Source: Pontibacter roseus DSM 17521
GTDB lineage: Bacteria > Bacteroidota > Bacteroidia > Cytophagales > Hymenobacteraceae
DNA: 64,000 nucleotides
Direction: 5' to 3'
NCBI RefSeq assembly: GCF_000373265.1
Contig: NZ_KB890761.1
Coordinates: 483,389-547,388 of the forward strand
Of this stretch, positions 42,399 to 50,713 are shown one piece after another (the stretch's first letter is position 1; each line of letters begins with the position of its first letter). The translations under genes were made by a program, and so were the position numbers. The notes under the pieces are model-generated. The model did not search any database, was not told where the DNA came from, and saw only the letters and a list, made by a program, of their open reading frames with translations.

Positions 42399-45300
42399 TT
42401 ACCGCTGTAGCAGCAGCCTCTGCGTGAAGGCCTGCTCCCCGAAGCGCACCCGCAGCAGGTATACCCCGGATGCCCGCGCCGATAAGTCAATGGAGGCCTC
42501 GTAGAAGCCGTTGAAGTTCTCCACCTGCCGGGTATAGATAACATGACCCAGCATGTCCATTACCTCCAGGTGCAGGTTCTCCTGCTGGCTCGTCTCGAAG
42601 TGGATTTTGAACACGCCGCTGCTCGGGTTCGGGGAGGCCACTAACTCCCGTTTCAACTCACGCCCATCCGCCTGGTAGGCAAAGGTATAGGCGAGCGACA
42701 TATCCGATACGCAGCCTTTCAACTGTGCCTGCACGCTGTAGTTGCCGCTCTCGGAAGGAGTGATGGTTTGGCCGGTCGCGCCTGCTATCAGCCGGTTGTT
42801 GAGGTACCACTGATTGCCCTCCGCTATACTTGACTTCAGGCTGAGTCCTTCGCGTTGCACCACAGGCTGGGCAATCGGGGTACCATTTTCAACCGGCACC
42901 TCCACACGTGGACTCTTGCAGCCGAGTGCTCTGATTTTGAGGTCGTAGAAATAGTAGTAGTAGTCCAATGGACCAGGATTGGCCGTGTTGCCGGTGATGG
43001 CGAACACGTTCGGTACCTGGAAAGGATAACCTGTCACGCCCGCATTGTTCCGGTAAATGGTGGCGCTGTCTTCGTAAGCGATGGCAATGTTATACGTTCC
43101 GGCAGCGGGCAGTTCCAAACCCAGGTGGTATAACTCTCCCTTGTCATTGGGGTCGTCAGGTTGAACACCGGGGGCAGGCGTGGTGCGGGTGGCCTTTACG
43201 TTCAGCGTTTTGCTTGACACAGGCGCGCCATCTGAGTTGAAGGCCGTGAACGTGATTTTGCCCGAGTGGCCGATGTACAGCCGTGCGCTCTCCAGCAGCA
43301 TAGGAGCCTCCGTTTGGACCGTCACGTCTGGAGTAAACTGGTTATACCCGCCAGAGGCAAAGTTCTTGGTGGCTGGCCCCACCGTAGCAGCGAAATCATT
43401 CAAAGAGGCATACAGTTTCTCGCCGGCCTGGGCGGCAGCCACTCGTGCCACATTGCCTGCGGCCACAGGAACGGTGGCGGTGGGCGAGGTGTACCAGAAC
43501 ACAGTGCCCTCGCCGGAGCCCGTCAAGGTATAGCTTGGGTCACCGCCGCAGCGGTTGGCCACTGCCTGCGGAGCGGCGGTGTTGCCGCCTACGCCATACC
43601 TGCGGGTGGAGCGGTTGTTACTTGTTACGGCATCGTTCGGCAAGGCCGATGTGGCGATAAGCTCATAGGTGGCGCCTGCCTCCGTTGCGAAGTCGGTTGT
43701 CAGGAGCAACTCATCCTCCGCAAAGGAGCGCAGCGAACGGGTATAGGAGCCATTCATCCGGGCCACTTCCGTGCCATTTCGCTGCACACTCAGCGTGACC
43801 GGAATGTTGGTCTGGGAGCCGAGGCCGCTGTTGCGAAGCCGTACCACGAAGCTCTGGGTAGACCCGGCACAGAGTGAAGCCCCGACAGGAGCCACGTCCA
43901 CTACCGCCATGTCCCGCGCAGGTTGCATGAACCGCACGGTATAGTCTTGCGTCTCGCCGCGGGTATAGGAGCCGCAAGGGGTGATGCTGCTGGCATCGGA
44001 GGTCTCGGCTAGCACGATACGTAGCCGGGTGCTGTTGCCTGGCTGTACAGTAGCTGGCGCTGTAATGGATGCGTTGAAGATGCCAGTGCCTGTGACAATG
44101 CCTGACACGGCTACTTCCTCGCCCGCACCTGTGAAGTCTCCATCCTGGTTCCAGTCCACGTATACCTTGGCTGCCTTCGCAGCGTCAGCCCAGCAGGTGC
44201 CCAGCTCAAGGGCAAGGGTTTTCGTCTGGCCCGGCTCAAAGTTCAATACTGTCTGCATCTGGCTACGGTACATGGAGCATCCCCCAAAGGTGAGGGTGTT
44301 GCCATCGAACACCAGCTTGTTGATTCTCGAGTTGAGGTCGGAGGTGGGCGCGCTGGTGCAGTAGGCCTTGCCGCCCACGCCGCTCACGAGCAGGGAGTAG
44401 GCCTGCGGGCCTTTCTGCAGCGTAGCTTTATGGGCTATCCGGATAGTATACTTCTCGCCGGGAGCCGGATTGGGGATTGTGATTTGCTCCACGTTGTCGC
44501 GGATGTTGTCGCCGCGCTGGGCGGGCTGTTCCGGTTTGTTGGGGTCTAGCGTCCAAGGCAGAAAGGTGGTGCCATTGTGGCTGATACGCACATCCAGGTC
44601 ATTGACCAGACGCGGACTGCGGCTGTTCATTGAGCTGGCATTGGAAGGCAGCACTGTGCCTTCCGGGTCGGTCCAGGAGATGGTAACTACCAAAGGACCA
44701 GTGCCGGATGCCACCACATCCAGGGTATAGGCTTGCCCCTGCGCCAGCGTGTTCTCCTGCACCAGGTGCGTCTGCTGTGTATTCGAAATCACGTTGGCCG
44801 CTTTCTCTGCATTTAAAAGTCCCCAACCGTGCACATAATCCGGACCAGGCGCAGTGCCTGACTCGTCTGCCGTGTGTATGGCCAGGCCTTTGAGCGTGGC
44901 GGCACGCATCAACTTGTCCTTGTGGATGTTGAGGTAATGTTCCTGTAGCAGGAGCAGGGTGCCGGCCACGTTAGGCGAGGCCATGGATGTACCGCTCAAC
45001 TGCTTATAAGCGTGGTCGCTTTCAACGGTCGTCGAGAGCACCGAAACGCCGTTGCCCACGATGTCCGGCTTGATGCGGCCATCATCTGTGGGGCCGTAGC
45101 TGCTGAACGTGGAGATGGCTACTTCGGAGGGCTGGTTATACCCGTTGGGGATGGGCCTCACCGCGCCCACCGTCAGGATGTTCTTGGCGGTGCCGTAGGT
45201 AGAGATGCCGTCGTAACCGTTGTTGCTGCTCAGGCCCGCGGGACGCTGTGCCACCAGCGTGAAGTTGCCGTTGCTGCCGCGCTGGAAGTAAGGCTTGCCC

Positions 45301-46157
45301 ACCTCAGGTCCCGTTTCGCCCCGGTTGTTGCCGCCCGACTTTACTACCAGGAAGTACGGGGCGTTGTAGGCGATGCGGTCCCAGCTGGCTGTGGTCTCAT
45401 CATAAAAACCAAACTTGTAGTCCTCGGTCTGGCTGATGTCCGGGTTGCCCCACCATTCCCAGTAAGGGTCTTCGTCGGTGCCTTTGCGCTCGGTGTTGTA
45501 GCGCCAGCCGGCAATGGAGCCGTAGGAGTGGTTGGAGACCAGCATGTTGTTCTTGGCGGCTTCCGCCATCTCCGCCACACTGTTGTTGAAATCGTAGGCC
45601 TGGAGCTTCTGCAGCCCGAAAGCCATACCTTTGGCGAGCGCGTTCTGGCCGCTTGCCATCAAGGTGCCGGCTACGTGGGTGGCGTGCTCGTTGAGTTTGG
45701 AGGCATTGTCTTTGAGTTCAATACGTCCCCGCAGCTCCACATGCGACTCGCGTATGAGTCCGCCATCCCAAATCCCCATTTTGTCAGAGACCGCGCTGCC
45801 CGCGCCGCTCAAGCTGAGCCCCAAAGAGCCCCCGGCCCAGAGCTGGTTCGTTTTTGTGGTGGCTGCCGCACGGCTGTTGTTATAGGTGATGTAGTAGATA
45901 GGCATACCTAAGGCGTCCAGCCCCTGCAGGGAGATGTGCGTGCCGTCGCGGTAGGTTTTCTCTATTTCCCAGCCGTTTTTCCGGGCAAGCGCCATGGCGG
46001 CAGCCCGGTTGGCTTTGTAGTCCCTTTCGGCGGCCACCGCTATGCGGCCCAACTCCTGCACGTTCGCCTCGACTGGCAGGGAGCTGCGCCCTTGCGCCAT
46101 GCCGGTAGTAGCGGCAGCCATGGCTGCACCAACAAGCCAAAGGCTCAAAAATCTCAT
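42399..46157 (-). CDS. Secreted S8 subtilase with GEVED, Ig-like and type IX sorting domains
   Basis: A 1252-residue serine protease. After a signal peptide (ends MAQG) the subtilisin domain has Asp131 (GIWDGG), His161 (HATHVAGT), oxyanion Asn near 277 and Ser391 (SGTSMASP). A C-terminal P-like jelly roll follows, then a GEVED domain (VYVDWNQDGDFTGAGEEV), a CARDB/Ig-like segment (MAVVDVAPVGASLCAGSTQSFVVRLRNSG), and a final 80-residue sorting domain (SPNPSSGVFKIHF...GVYLLRVRFGEQAFTQRLLLQR) for T9SS export. The T9SS machinery is not in this window. The start is the ATG before the signal; a GTG lies 10 codons upstream. Confidence 0.93.
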   Translation of the reverse strand: MRFLSLWLVGAAMAAATTGMAQGRSSLPVEANVQELGRIAVAAERDYKANRAAAMALARKNGWEIEKTYRDGTHISLQGLDALGMPIYYITYNNSRAAATTKTNQLWAGGSLGLSLSGAGSAVSDKMGIWDGGLIRESHVELRGRIELKDNASKLNEHATHVAGTLMASGQNALAKGMAFGLQKLQAYDFNNSVAEMAEAAKNNMLVSNHSYGSIAGWRYNTERKGTDEDPYWEWWGNPDISQTEDYKFGFYDETTASWDRIAYNAPYFLVVKSGGNNRGETGPEVGKPYFQRGSNGNFTLVAQRPAGLSSNNGYDGISTYGTAKNILTVGAVRPIPNGYNQPSEVAISTFSSYGPTDDGRIKPDIVGNGVSVLSTTVESDHAYKQLSGTSMASPNVAGTLLLLQEHYLNIHKDKLMRAATLKGLAIHTADESGTAPGPDYVHGWGLLNAEKAANVISNTQQTHLVQENTLAQGQAYTLDVVASGTGPLVVTISWTDPEGTVLPSNASSMNSRSPRLVNDLDVRISHNGTTFLPWTLDPNKPEQPAQRGDNIRDNVEQITIPNPAPGEKYTIRIAHKATLQKGPQAYSLLVSGVGGKAYCTSAPTSDLNSRINKLVFDGNTLTFGGCSMYRSQMQTVLNFEPGQTKTLALELGTCWADAAKAAKVYVDWNQDGDFTGAGEEVAVSGIVTGTGIFNASITAPATVQPGNSTRLRIVLAETSDASSITPCGSYTRGETQDYTVRFMQPARDMAVVDVAPVGASLCAGSTQSFVVRLRNSGLGSQTNIPVTLSVQRNGTEVARMNGSYTRSLRSFAEDELLLTTDFATEAGATYELIATSALPNDAVTSNNRSTRRYGVGGNTAAPQAVANRCGGDPSYTLTGSGEGTVFWYTSPTATVPVAAGNVARVAAAQAGEKLYASLNDFAATVGPATKNFASGGYNQFTPDVTVQTEAPMLLESARLYIGHSGKITFTAFNSDGAPVSSKTLNVKATRTTPAPGVQPDDPNDKGELYHLGLELPAAGTYNIAIAYEDSATIYRNNAGVTGYPFQVPNVFAITGNTANPGPLDYYYYFYDLKIRALGCKSPRVEVPVENGTPIAQPVVQREGLSLKSSIAEGNQWYLNNRLIAGATGQTITPSESGNYSVQAQLKGCVSDMSLAYTFAYQADGRELKRELVASPNPSSGVFKIHFETSQQENLHLEVMDMLGHVIYTRQVENFNGFYEASIDLSARASGVYLLRVRFGEQAFTQRLLLQR

Positions 46158-46297
46158 AAAGTACAAGTAGGTAGAAGTTTTAGCCACTCAATATAGCTAA
46201 AAGCGCCCGAAAGGCAAACTTGTTCAAACAGAGGGAGTTAATTTTTAAGGGCCGAACTATACGCTGTAGGATTGTTGAAGCAGGAAGGCGTGGAAGC

Positions 46298-46330
46298 AAA
46301 AAAGCGCATCAGGCCAACCTGATGCGCTTC
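46298..46330 (-). terminator. Terminator of hemB
   Basis: A 12-bp stem AAGCGCATCAGG/CCTGATGCGCTT with a 4-base loop; on the minus strand it is followed by a T run. It also faces the subtilase promoter region. Confidence 0.88.
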
Positions 46331-46351
46331 TGAAATTAAATTGTAAGTGTG

Positions 46352-47326
46352 TTACTTCCGGAGGAAATGGGCGAAGTCTTTGGCGAAATAGGACAGGATG
46401 ATGTCAGCGCCGGCGCGCTTGATGCTCAGCAGGCTCTCCAGCATTGCCTTCTCCCCGTCAATCCAGCCTTTGAGGCCGGCGGCTTTCACCATGGCGTACT
46501 CTCCACTCACGTTGTAGGCGGCTATCGGCAGATGAGAGTTGTCGCGCAGCAGCTTGATGATGTCTAAGTATGCCAAAGCGGGCTTCACCATCAGGTAATC
46601 GGCTCCTTCTTCAGTGTCCAGCGCAGCTTCAATCAACGCTTCGCGGCTGTTAGCCGGGTTCATCTGGTATGTTTTCTTGTCGCCCATTTTCGGGGCGGAG
46701 TCCAGGGCGTCGCGGAATGGACCGTAAAAGGCGCTGGCATACTTGGCGGTATAGCTCATGATGCCCACCTTATGGAAACCGTTCTCGTCGAGCACGCGGC
46801 GGATGTGTCCTACGCGGCCGTCCATCATATCCGAAGGACCCACGATGTCAGCACCGGCCTGCGCCTGCGTCAGGGCCATCTTGCCCAGCACGTCCAGCGT
46901 CTCATCGTTCACAATCTCGCCGTCTATCACGATGCCGTCGTGCCCATCGGAGCTGTAGGGGTCCATGGCGACGTCGGTCATCAGCACCACGTCCGGGAAG
47001 TTCCTCTTGATTTCGCGGATGGCTCTTGGGAACAGCCCGTCAGGATTTTGGCTTTCCTTGGCGTACTTGTCTTTCAGGTGCTCAGGTATGCTCGGGAAAG
47101 GGGCGAAAGCTTTGATGCCTAGGTCCGTACAGGAGGCTACTTCATCCAGCAGGGTATCCACGGAGTAGCGGTTGATGCCCGGCATGGAGGCCACCTCCAC
47201 TTTCTGGTTCTGCCCTTCGATGATGAAGAGCGGGAAGATGAAGTCGTTCAGTTCAAGTGCTGTTTCCTGCACCATGCTGCGGATGACTTCGTTATAGCGG
47301 TTTCGTCTTGGTCTTTTCGTAATCAT
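46352..47326 (-). CDS. hemB: Porphobilinogen synthase (delta-aminolevulinic acid dehydratase)
   Basis: A 324-residue cytosolic enzyme that condenses two 5-aminolevulinate molecules in haem and tetrapyrrole synthesis. The two active-site lysines lie in SYTAKYASAFYGPFRDAL (near residue 199) and LMVKPALAYLDII (near 252). The metal region DVAMDPYSSDGHDG (near 119) lacks the Cys-rich zinc loop, so it is the Mg-dependent type. Length is normal. A -7 box lies about 43 bases upstream. Confidence 0.96.
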   Translation of the reverse strand: MITKRPRRNRYNEVIRSMVQETALELNDFIFPLFIIEGQNQKVEVASMPGINRYSVDTLLDEVASCTDLGIKAFAPFPSIPEHLKDKYAKESQNPDGLFPRAIREIKRNFPDVVLMTDVAMDPYSSDGHDGIVIDGEIVNDETLDVLGKMALTQAQAGADIVGPSDMMDGRVGHIRRVLDENGFHKVGIMSYTAKYASAFYGPFRDALDSAPKMGDKKTYQMNPANSREALIEAALDTEEGADYLMVKPALAYLDIIKLLRDNSHLPIAAYNVSGEYAMVKAAGLKGWIDGEKAMLESLLSIKRAGADIILSYFAKDFAHFLRK

Positions 47327-47368
47327 AATATAGCGGTTGCTCTAAAATGCTTGCCAATCTGTTTACGG

Positions 47369-47376
47369 CAAAGGTA
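47369..47376 (-). promoter_or_regulatory. -7 promoter box for hemB
   Basis: On the minus strand TACCTTTG fits TAnnTTTG, about 43 bases upstream of the ATG. It lies downstream of the stop of the adjacent microprotein gene, so hemB is probably transcribed separately. Confidence 0.5.
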
Positions 47377-47438
47377 CGGCGAAAGCGGGGGAAAGCGAAG
47401 GCATACCTCAGAAAATGGTGTGTGCTATACCTGTGTGC

Positions 47439-47603
47439 TTACCGTTTTTCACTGGCGACAGCAGGTGTGGAATTGTCGGCTGTTGTATGCTGCTTGTGCG
47501 CCACATAAGCGCCAATGCCAAGCCCTACCAAAAAGCCGGCAAAAGCAAAAGCGATTATCCACTTTCGTAAGCGAAGTGAGAGGGAGTGGGTGTTGGATTT
47601 CAT
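47439..47603 (-). CDS. Microprotein E: 54-residue single-pass membrane protein
   Basis: The frame MKSNTHSLSLRLRKWIIAFA... encodes a basic N-terminus, one hydrophobic helix rich in Gly (AFAFAGFLVGLGIGAYVA, residues of about 18-35) and a polar tail (HKQHTTADNSTPAVASEKR). The positive-inside rule puts the tail in the periplasm. I recognise no family. It is the last of a tight minus-strand series behind the DUF2007 gene. It could still be chance, but the basic-hydrophobic-polar order is typical of real small membrane proteins. Confidence 0.55.
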   Translation of the reverse strand: MKSNTHSLSLRLRKWIIAFAFAGFLVGLGIGAYVAHKQHTTADNSTPAVASEKR

Positions 47604-47649
47604 TGATGGGAATTTGTCGCTGGGAATCGCTCAAAGAAGTCGCGCCGTA

Positions 47650-47778
47650 TTAATAAGTTGTAATATAATAAATCGCCTCACCCATGCTTTTGCCGAAACT
47701 GTAAATAGCAAAAGCCGAAGCGGCAAGTAAGATTGCTTTGATGATTATTGGTGTCAGGTATAGGTTCCCTTTTTTCAT
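47650..47778 (-). CDS. Microprotein D: 42-residue membrane peptide with a GKSMGEAI motif
   Basis: The frame starts MKKGNLYLTPIIIKAILLAA, continues through a hydrophobic helix and ends with SFGKSMGEAIYYITTY. It shares with microprotein C, only 6 bases upstream, the order MKK - hydrophobic helix - G(K/S)SxGExI - Thr near the end, so the two look like tandem duplicates. Such Gly-x3-Gly-Glu tails may promote helix packing. No function is known. The frame includes one CTATACCTG word. Confidence 0.6.
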   Translation of the reverse strand: MKKGNLYLTPIIIKAILLAASAFAIYSFGKSMGEAIYYITTY

Positions 47779-47784
47779 CACGGA

Positions 47785-47898
47785 TTAGCGTGTTAAGTTA
47801 AAAATAAGCTCGCCAATGCTGCTTCCTACCTGTTCTCCTGCTATGAACACTACAACAAGCGCTATTATGATAGTGCCTATTCTAACTGATTTTTTCAT
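47785..47898 (-). CDS. Microprotein C: 37-residue membrane peptide with a GSSIGELI motif
   Basis: The frame MKKSVRIGTIIIALVVVFIA... has a basic N-terminus, a 13-residue hydrophobic core and the amphipathic end GEQVGSSIGELIFNLTR. It starts 12 bases after the DUF2007 stop and ends 6 bases before microprotein D, so the spacing is operon-like. The similarity to D (MKK, helix, GSSIGELI versus GKSMGEAI) supports a real, duplicated gene. It is too short for most automatic annotation. Confidence 0.6.
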   Translation of the reverse strand: MKKSVRIGTIIIALVVVFIAGEQVGSSIGELIFNLTR

Positions 47899-47910
47899 AA
47901 GTCAGATATG

Positions 47911-48168
47911 CTAGTCTTCATTGTCAAAGCCCTGTTCATCAAAGCCCTCTAATGCTTTTTTTGCCTCTTCTTCATCATGCCCAGAGATGATAAGCTTCAC
48001 CGGGTTAAAGCCACCTGATGCCACCTGCCAAGGCGCGATACTGCCCATGTGTTCGTTCTGCATGAACACGTAGATGCCCCGGTTCTCGAGCATGTTTTTA
48101 ATGACGGCGGCCCGGTGAAAATCGCCGGAGAAAATCAGCACCGGTTTGGTTTGTTCTGGTTGCGACAT
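47911..48168 (-). CDS. DUF2007 domain-containing protein
   Basis: An 85-residue cytosolic protein of the putative signal-transducing DUF2007 family: PVLIFSGDFHRAAVIKNMLENRGIYVFMQNEHMGSIAPWQVASGGFNPVKLIISGHDEEEAKKALEGF matches the family's alpha/beta pattern over its full length. The family resembles GlnB-type folds, but its ligand is unknown. The gene heads the tight series with microproteins C, D and E, which suggests a shared transcript. Confidence 0.85.
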   Translation of the reverse strand: MSQPEQTKPVLIFSGDFHRAAVIKNMLENRGIYVFMQNEHMGSIAPWQVASGGFNPVKLIISGHDEEEAKKALEGFDEQGFDNED

Positions 48169-48244
48169 GCTTTCATAGTTATTGCTTTCTAAAGCTAGCG
48201 AATTTCAGGCAGACTTTCTTAGAGGAAGTAGGTAAAAAAACAAT

Positions 48245-48274
48245 AAAGGCGAAGCCGCTATAGCCTCGCCTTTT
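48245..48274 (-). terminator. Terminator of rocD
   Basis: An 8-bp outer stem AAAGGCGA/TCGCCTTT with inner GCT/AGC pairing lies about 25 bases behind the rocD stop on the minus strand. Confidence 0.7.
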
Positions 48275-48296
48275 ATGTGTTTCAGGTATACCTGAC

Positions 48297-49538
48297 TTAG
48301 AATTTCATAATCACCTTTTCGATGATATCGCAGCACTCATGCAACTGCTCTTCCGTCATAACAAGTGGCGGCGCGAATCGGATGATGTCGCCGTGAGTCG
48401 GTTTAGCCAACAGGCCCTGCTCTTTCAGTTCCACGCATACGTCCCAGGCGGTGCGGCCATCGGCAGACGGCTCAATCACAACAGCATTCAACAGGCCACG
48501 GCCTCTTACCAGCGTGACCACTTCCGGGCGCTTCGCCTTCAGCTGGTTCATGCGGTCGCGGAAAATCCCGCCTAATCTGTACGCATTCTCTATTAGGTTC
48601 TCTTCTTTGATGACCTCCAGCGCGGCAATGGCCACAGCGGCGGCCAGTGGGTTGCCTCCGAAGGTGGAACCGTGCTCGCCCGGCTGTATGCACAGCATGA
48701 TGTCGTCGTCTGCCAGCACACAGGACACCGGCAGCACGCCGCCCGAAAGGGCCTTGCCCAGAATCAGGATGTCGGCTTTCACATCGTCGTAATAGCTGGC
48801 CAGCAACTTGCCGGTGCGGGCTATACCTGTCTGTATCTCATCGGCCATCAGCAGCACGTTGTACTCCTTGCAAAGCGCGTGCGCCTTCGCCAGGTATCCT
48901 TCCTGCGGCACCACGACGCCGGCCTCCCCTTGTATCGGCTCTACCAGGAAGCCACACACATTCGGGTTGTCCTTCAAGGCCGTTTCCAGCGCGTCCAAAT
49001 CGTTATAAGGTATAACCTTGTATCCGGGCATGTAGGGTCCGAAGCCCTTGGTGGAATCCGGGTCGGTGGAGAAGGAGATGATGCCGGTGGTGCGGCCATG
49101 GAAGTTGCGCTCCACCACGATAATCTCGGCGTTGTGCGGCGCGATTCCCTTCTTGAGGTAACCCCACTTACGGGCCAGTTTGATGGCGGTCTCCACGGCC
49201 TCGGCACCGGAGTTCATGTATAGGGACTTGTCGTAGCCAAACAACTCGCAGATGTACTTCTCGGCTATACCCAGTTTGTCGTTGTAGAAGGCGCGAGAGG
49301 TGAGCGTGAGCTGCTGCGCCTGCTCGATGAGGGCGTTAATGATGCGCGGGTGGCAGTGGCCCTGGTTCACGGCGCTGTAGGCCGAGAGGAAGTCATAATA
49401 GCGTTTGCCCTCCACGTCCCAGAGGTATACGCCTTCGCCCCGGTTCAGCACCACCGGCAGCGGGTGGTAGTTGTGGGCGCCGTACTGTTCTTCTGTTTCG
49501 ATTGCCTGCTGGCTGGAGGTGATGGATAGCGTGCTCAT
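48297..49538 (-). CDS. rocD: Ornithine--oxo-acid transaminase
   Basis: A 413-residue PLP enzyme of class III that converts ornithine and 2-oxoglutarate to glutamate semialdehyde and glutamate. [46 protein letters not shown] near the N-terminus is highly typical of ornithine aminotransferase. The PLP region includes [20 protein letters not shown] (near residue 108), the Asp in [15 protein letters not shown] (near 228) and the Schiff-base Lys in [15 protein letters not shown] (near 260). The start is the ATG before [10 protein letters not shown]; the longer frame has no support. Confidence 0.95.
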   Translation of the reverse strand: MSTLSITSSQQAIETEEQYGAHNYHPLPVVLNRGEGVYLWDVEGKRYYDFLSAYSAVNQGHCHPRIINALIEQAQQLTLTSRAFYNDKLGIAEKYICELFGYDKSLYMNSGAEAVETAIKLARKWGYLKKGIAPHNAEIIVVERNFHGRTTGIISFSTDPDSTKGFGPYMPGYKVIPYNDLDALETALKDNPNVCGFLVEPIQGEAGVVVPQEGYLAKAHALCKEYNVLLMADEIQTGIARTGKLLASYYDDVKADILILGKALSGGVLPVSCVLADDDIMLCIQPGEHGSTFGGNPLAAAVAIAALEVIKEENLIENAYRLGGIFRDRMNQLKAKRPEVVTLVRGRGLLNAVVIEPSADGRTAWDVCVELKEQGLLAKPTHGDIIRFAPPLVMTEEQLHECCDIIEKVIMKF

Positions 49539-49685
49539 AGTTTTTATGTTATAGCTGTTGTCTGAAAACAAGGGGCAGAGCCTCACAGCAGCAGGCTGCG
49601 GCTCCGGACTTGTATTTACAGAAAATCCGGTTAATTGTTGTAAATATAGCGAAAACAGCCTGAACTACACCCCCTTCAGCAAGAC

Positions 49686-50006
49686 CTAGGCCTGCGCCCC
49701 TCTGTCTCCGCCTTGGCGGCACTGCCGGAACACTGACAGGAAGCCCTCCGGGTCATACTCCGCGTATATGTTGGTCATGATGCCCAAGGTGTTGTCCTCG
49801 GTGCGGAAGCCGTATACCTCCTCTTCGCCGCCGCGCGAGGCAGGCGACGGCACGATGTGCCTTTCCAGCAGCGTGAGTTGGGTGGGCGGGATGGCTTTGC
49901 TCAGTTCGGAGCAGTACACGCGCTGGTGCTGTATGCTGAAGGTGTTCACATAGCCACGCGCGCGCAGGGCGTTCACGGCTTCGCTTAAGGTGTTGAAACG
50001 TGACAT
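49686..50006 (-). CDS. Small conserved hypothetical protein (often mislabelled phosphoribosylpyrophosphate synthetase)
   Basis: A 106-residue cytosolic protein: MSRFNTLSEAVNALRARGYVNTFSIQHQRVYC..., with EEEVYGFRTEDNTLGIMTNIYAEYDPEGFLSVF at the C-terminus. The pattern of a helix (TLSEAVNALRARGY), a short strand, then VYRF/VYGFR and YAxY resembles a Bacteroidota family that databases sometimes label phosphoribosylpyrophosphate synthetase, with no supporting motif. I make no functional claim. The start is placed at the ATG, which is followed upstream by a -7 box on this strand. Confidence 0.7.
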   Translation of the reverse strand: MSRFNTLSEAVNALRARGYVNTFSIQHQRVYCSELSKAIPPTQLTLLERHIVPSPASRGGEEEVYGFRTEDNTLGIMTNIYAEYDPEGFLSVFRQCRQGGDRGAQA

Positions 50007-50024
50007 GTCTTGTTGCTTTAAGGC

Positions 50025-50032
50025 CAAAGGTA
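50025..50032 (-). promoter_or_regulatory. -7-like box in front of the small hypothetical gene
   Basis: On the minus strand TACCTTTG (within CTATACCTTTG) lies 18 bases before the ATG. It overlaps the abundant word. Confidence 0.4.
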
Positions 50033-50154
50033 TAGCTCAAATGAAGCACTATTCTTTATAACGTGTGGGCGCCTGAACGTCAAGACCGGAAGCGGGATTT
50101 TTGGTGAACAGCATTTAATTGCGGATATTTGGCATTCAGAAAGAAGTATATAGC

Positions 50155-50340
50155 GTGAGCGGTGCATTGAAAGAGGGCGAGGATTACTACCTCAACGAGC
50201 AGGGGCTGATGGTGTTCATGGCCCAATACCACCTCAAGCGAGGCTACTGCTGCCAGAGCGGCTGCCGCCACTGCCCCTACGGCTTCAACAGGAAACAACG
50301 GGGCAAGGCTGCGGAAGGAGAGCAGGAAAACAAGGTATAG
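50155..50340 (+). CDS. DUF5522 domain-containing protein
   Basis: A small Cys-rich protein: EGEDYYLNEQGLMVFMAQYHLKRGYCCQSGCRHCPYGF matches the DUF5522 signature, and its CC-x3-C-x2-C cysteines probably bind a metal ion. The family is widespread in Bacteroidota and its role is unknown. The start is uncertain: GTG is chosen here (61 residues), but a TTG 12 codons upstream or one 5 codons downstream is possible. The tail (NRKQRGKAAEGEQENKV) is charged. A minus-strand frame of similar extent over this region is a shadow. Confidence 0.75.
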   Translation: MSGALKEGEDYYLNEQGLMVFMAQYHLKRGYCCQSGCRHCPYGFNRKQRGKAAEGEQENKV

Positions 50341-50406
50341 GAGGCATCGGCAAAACACGCTTAGGGCTGTGGCAGAGCAGGGTTTGGGAAATTTATCCGC
50401 TATGCC

Positions 50407-50438
50407 TTTGACTTTCTGTATCTTTTTGTAGATATTTG
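50407..50438 (+). promoter_or_regulatory. Possible promoter of rpmB
   Basis: A TTTG lies 22 bases before TATTTGCA, a variant of the -7 box that also occurs upstream of the CatB-type gene and ettA. It is about 36 bases before the ATG. The lack of the two-base spacer makes this tentative. Confidence 0.35.
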
Positions 50439-50473
50439 CACCCCTATTGAAATAATTTAGAAGAAAATACAAG

Positions 50474-50713
50474 ATGGCACGAGTTTGCGATTTAACCGGA
50501 AAGAGAGTACAAGTAGGAAATAACGTTTCTCACGCGAACAACAAGACGAAGCGTAAGTTCTATCCAAACCTTCAGAAGAAGCGTTTCTACATCCCTGAGG
50601 AAGATGCTTGGGTAACCCTGAAAGTGTCTACTTCGGCTTTGAGAACCATTAACAAGAACGGCATTTCAGCAGTGCTGAAGAAGGCTGTTGAGCAAGGCTA
50701 CATCATGTACTAA
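50474..50713 (+). CDS. rpmB: 50S ribosomal protein L28
   Basis: A 79-residue basic protein of the large subunit. [39 protein letters not shown] is the standard bL28 start in Bacteroidota, and the C-terminus ([11 protein letters not shown]) is complete. It has a single Cys, so it is the form without a zinc site. Its stop overlaps the aminopeptidase start by one base (TAATG), an unusual partner for a ribosomal protein gene. Confidence 0.97.
   Translation: MARVCDLTGKRVQVGNNVSHANNKTKRKFYPNLQKKRFYIPEEDAWVTLKVSTSALRTINKNGISAVLKKAVEQGYIMY

Noticed and set aside
50080..50472. A 130-codon minus-strand frame over the DUF5522 region
   Set aside because: The plus-strand frame carries the full DUF5522 cysteine signature; the minus-strand product is low-complexity Val/Ala/Leu sequence without support.
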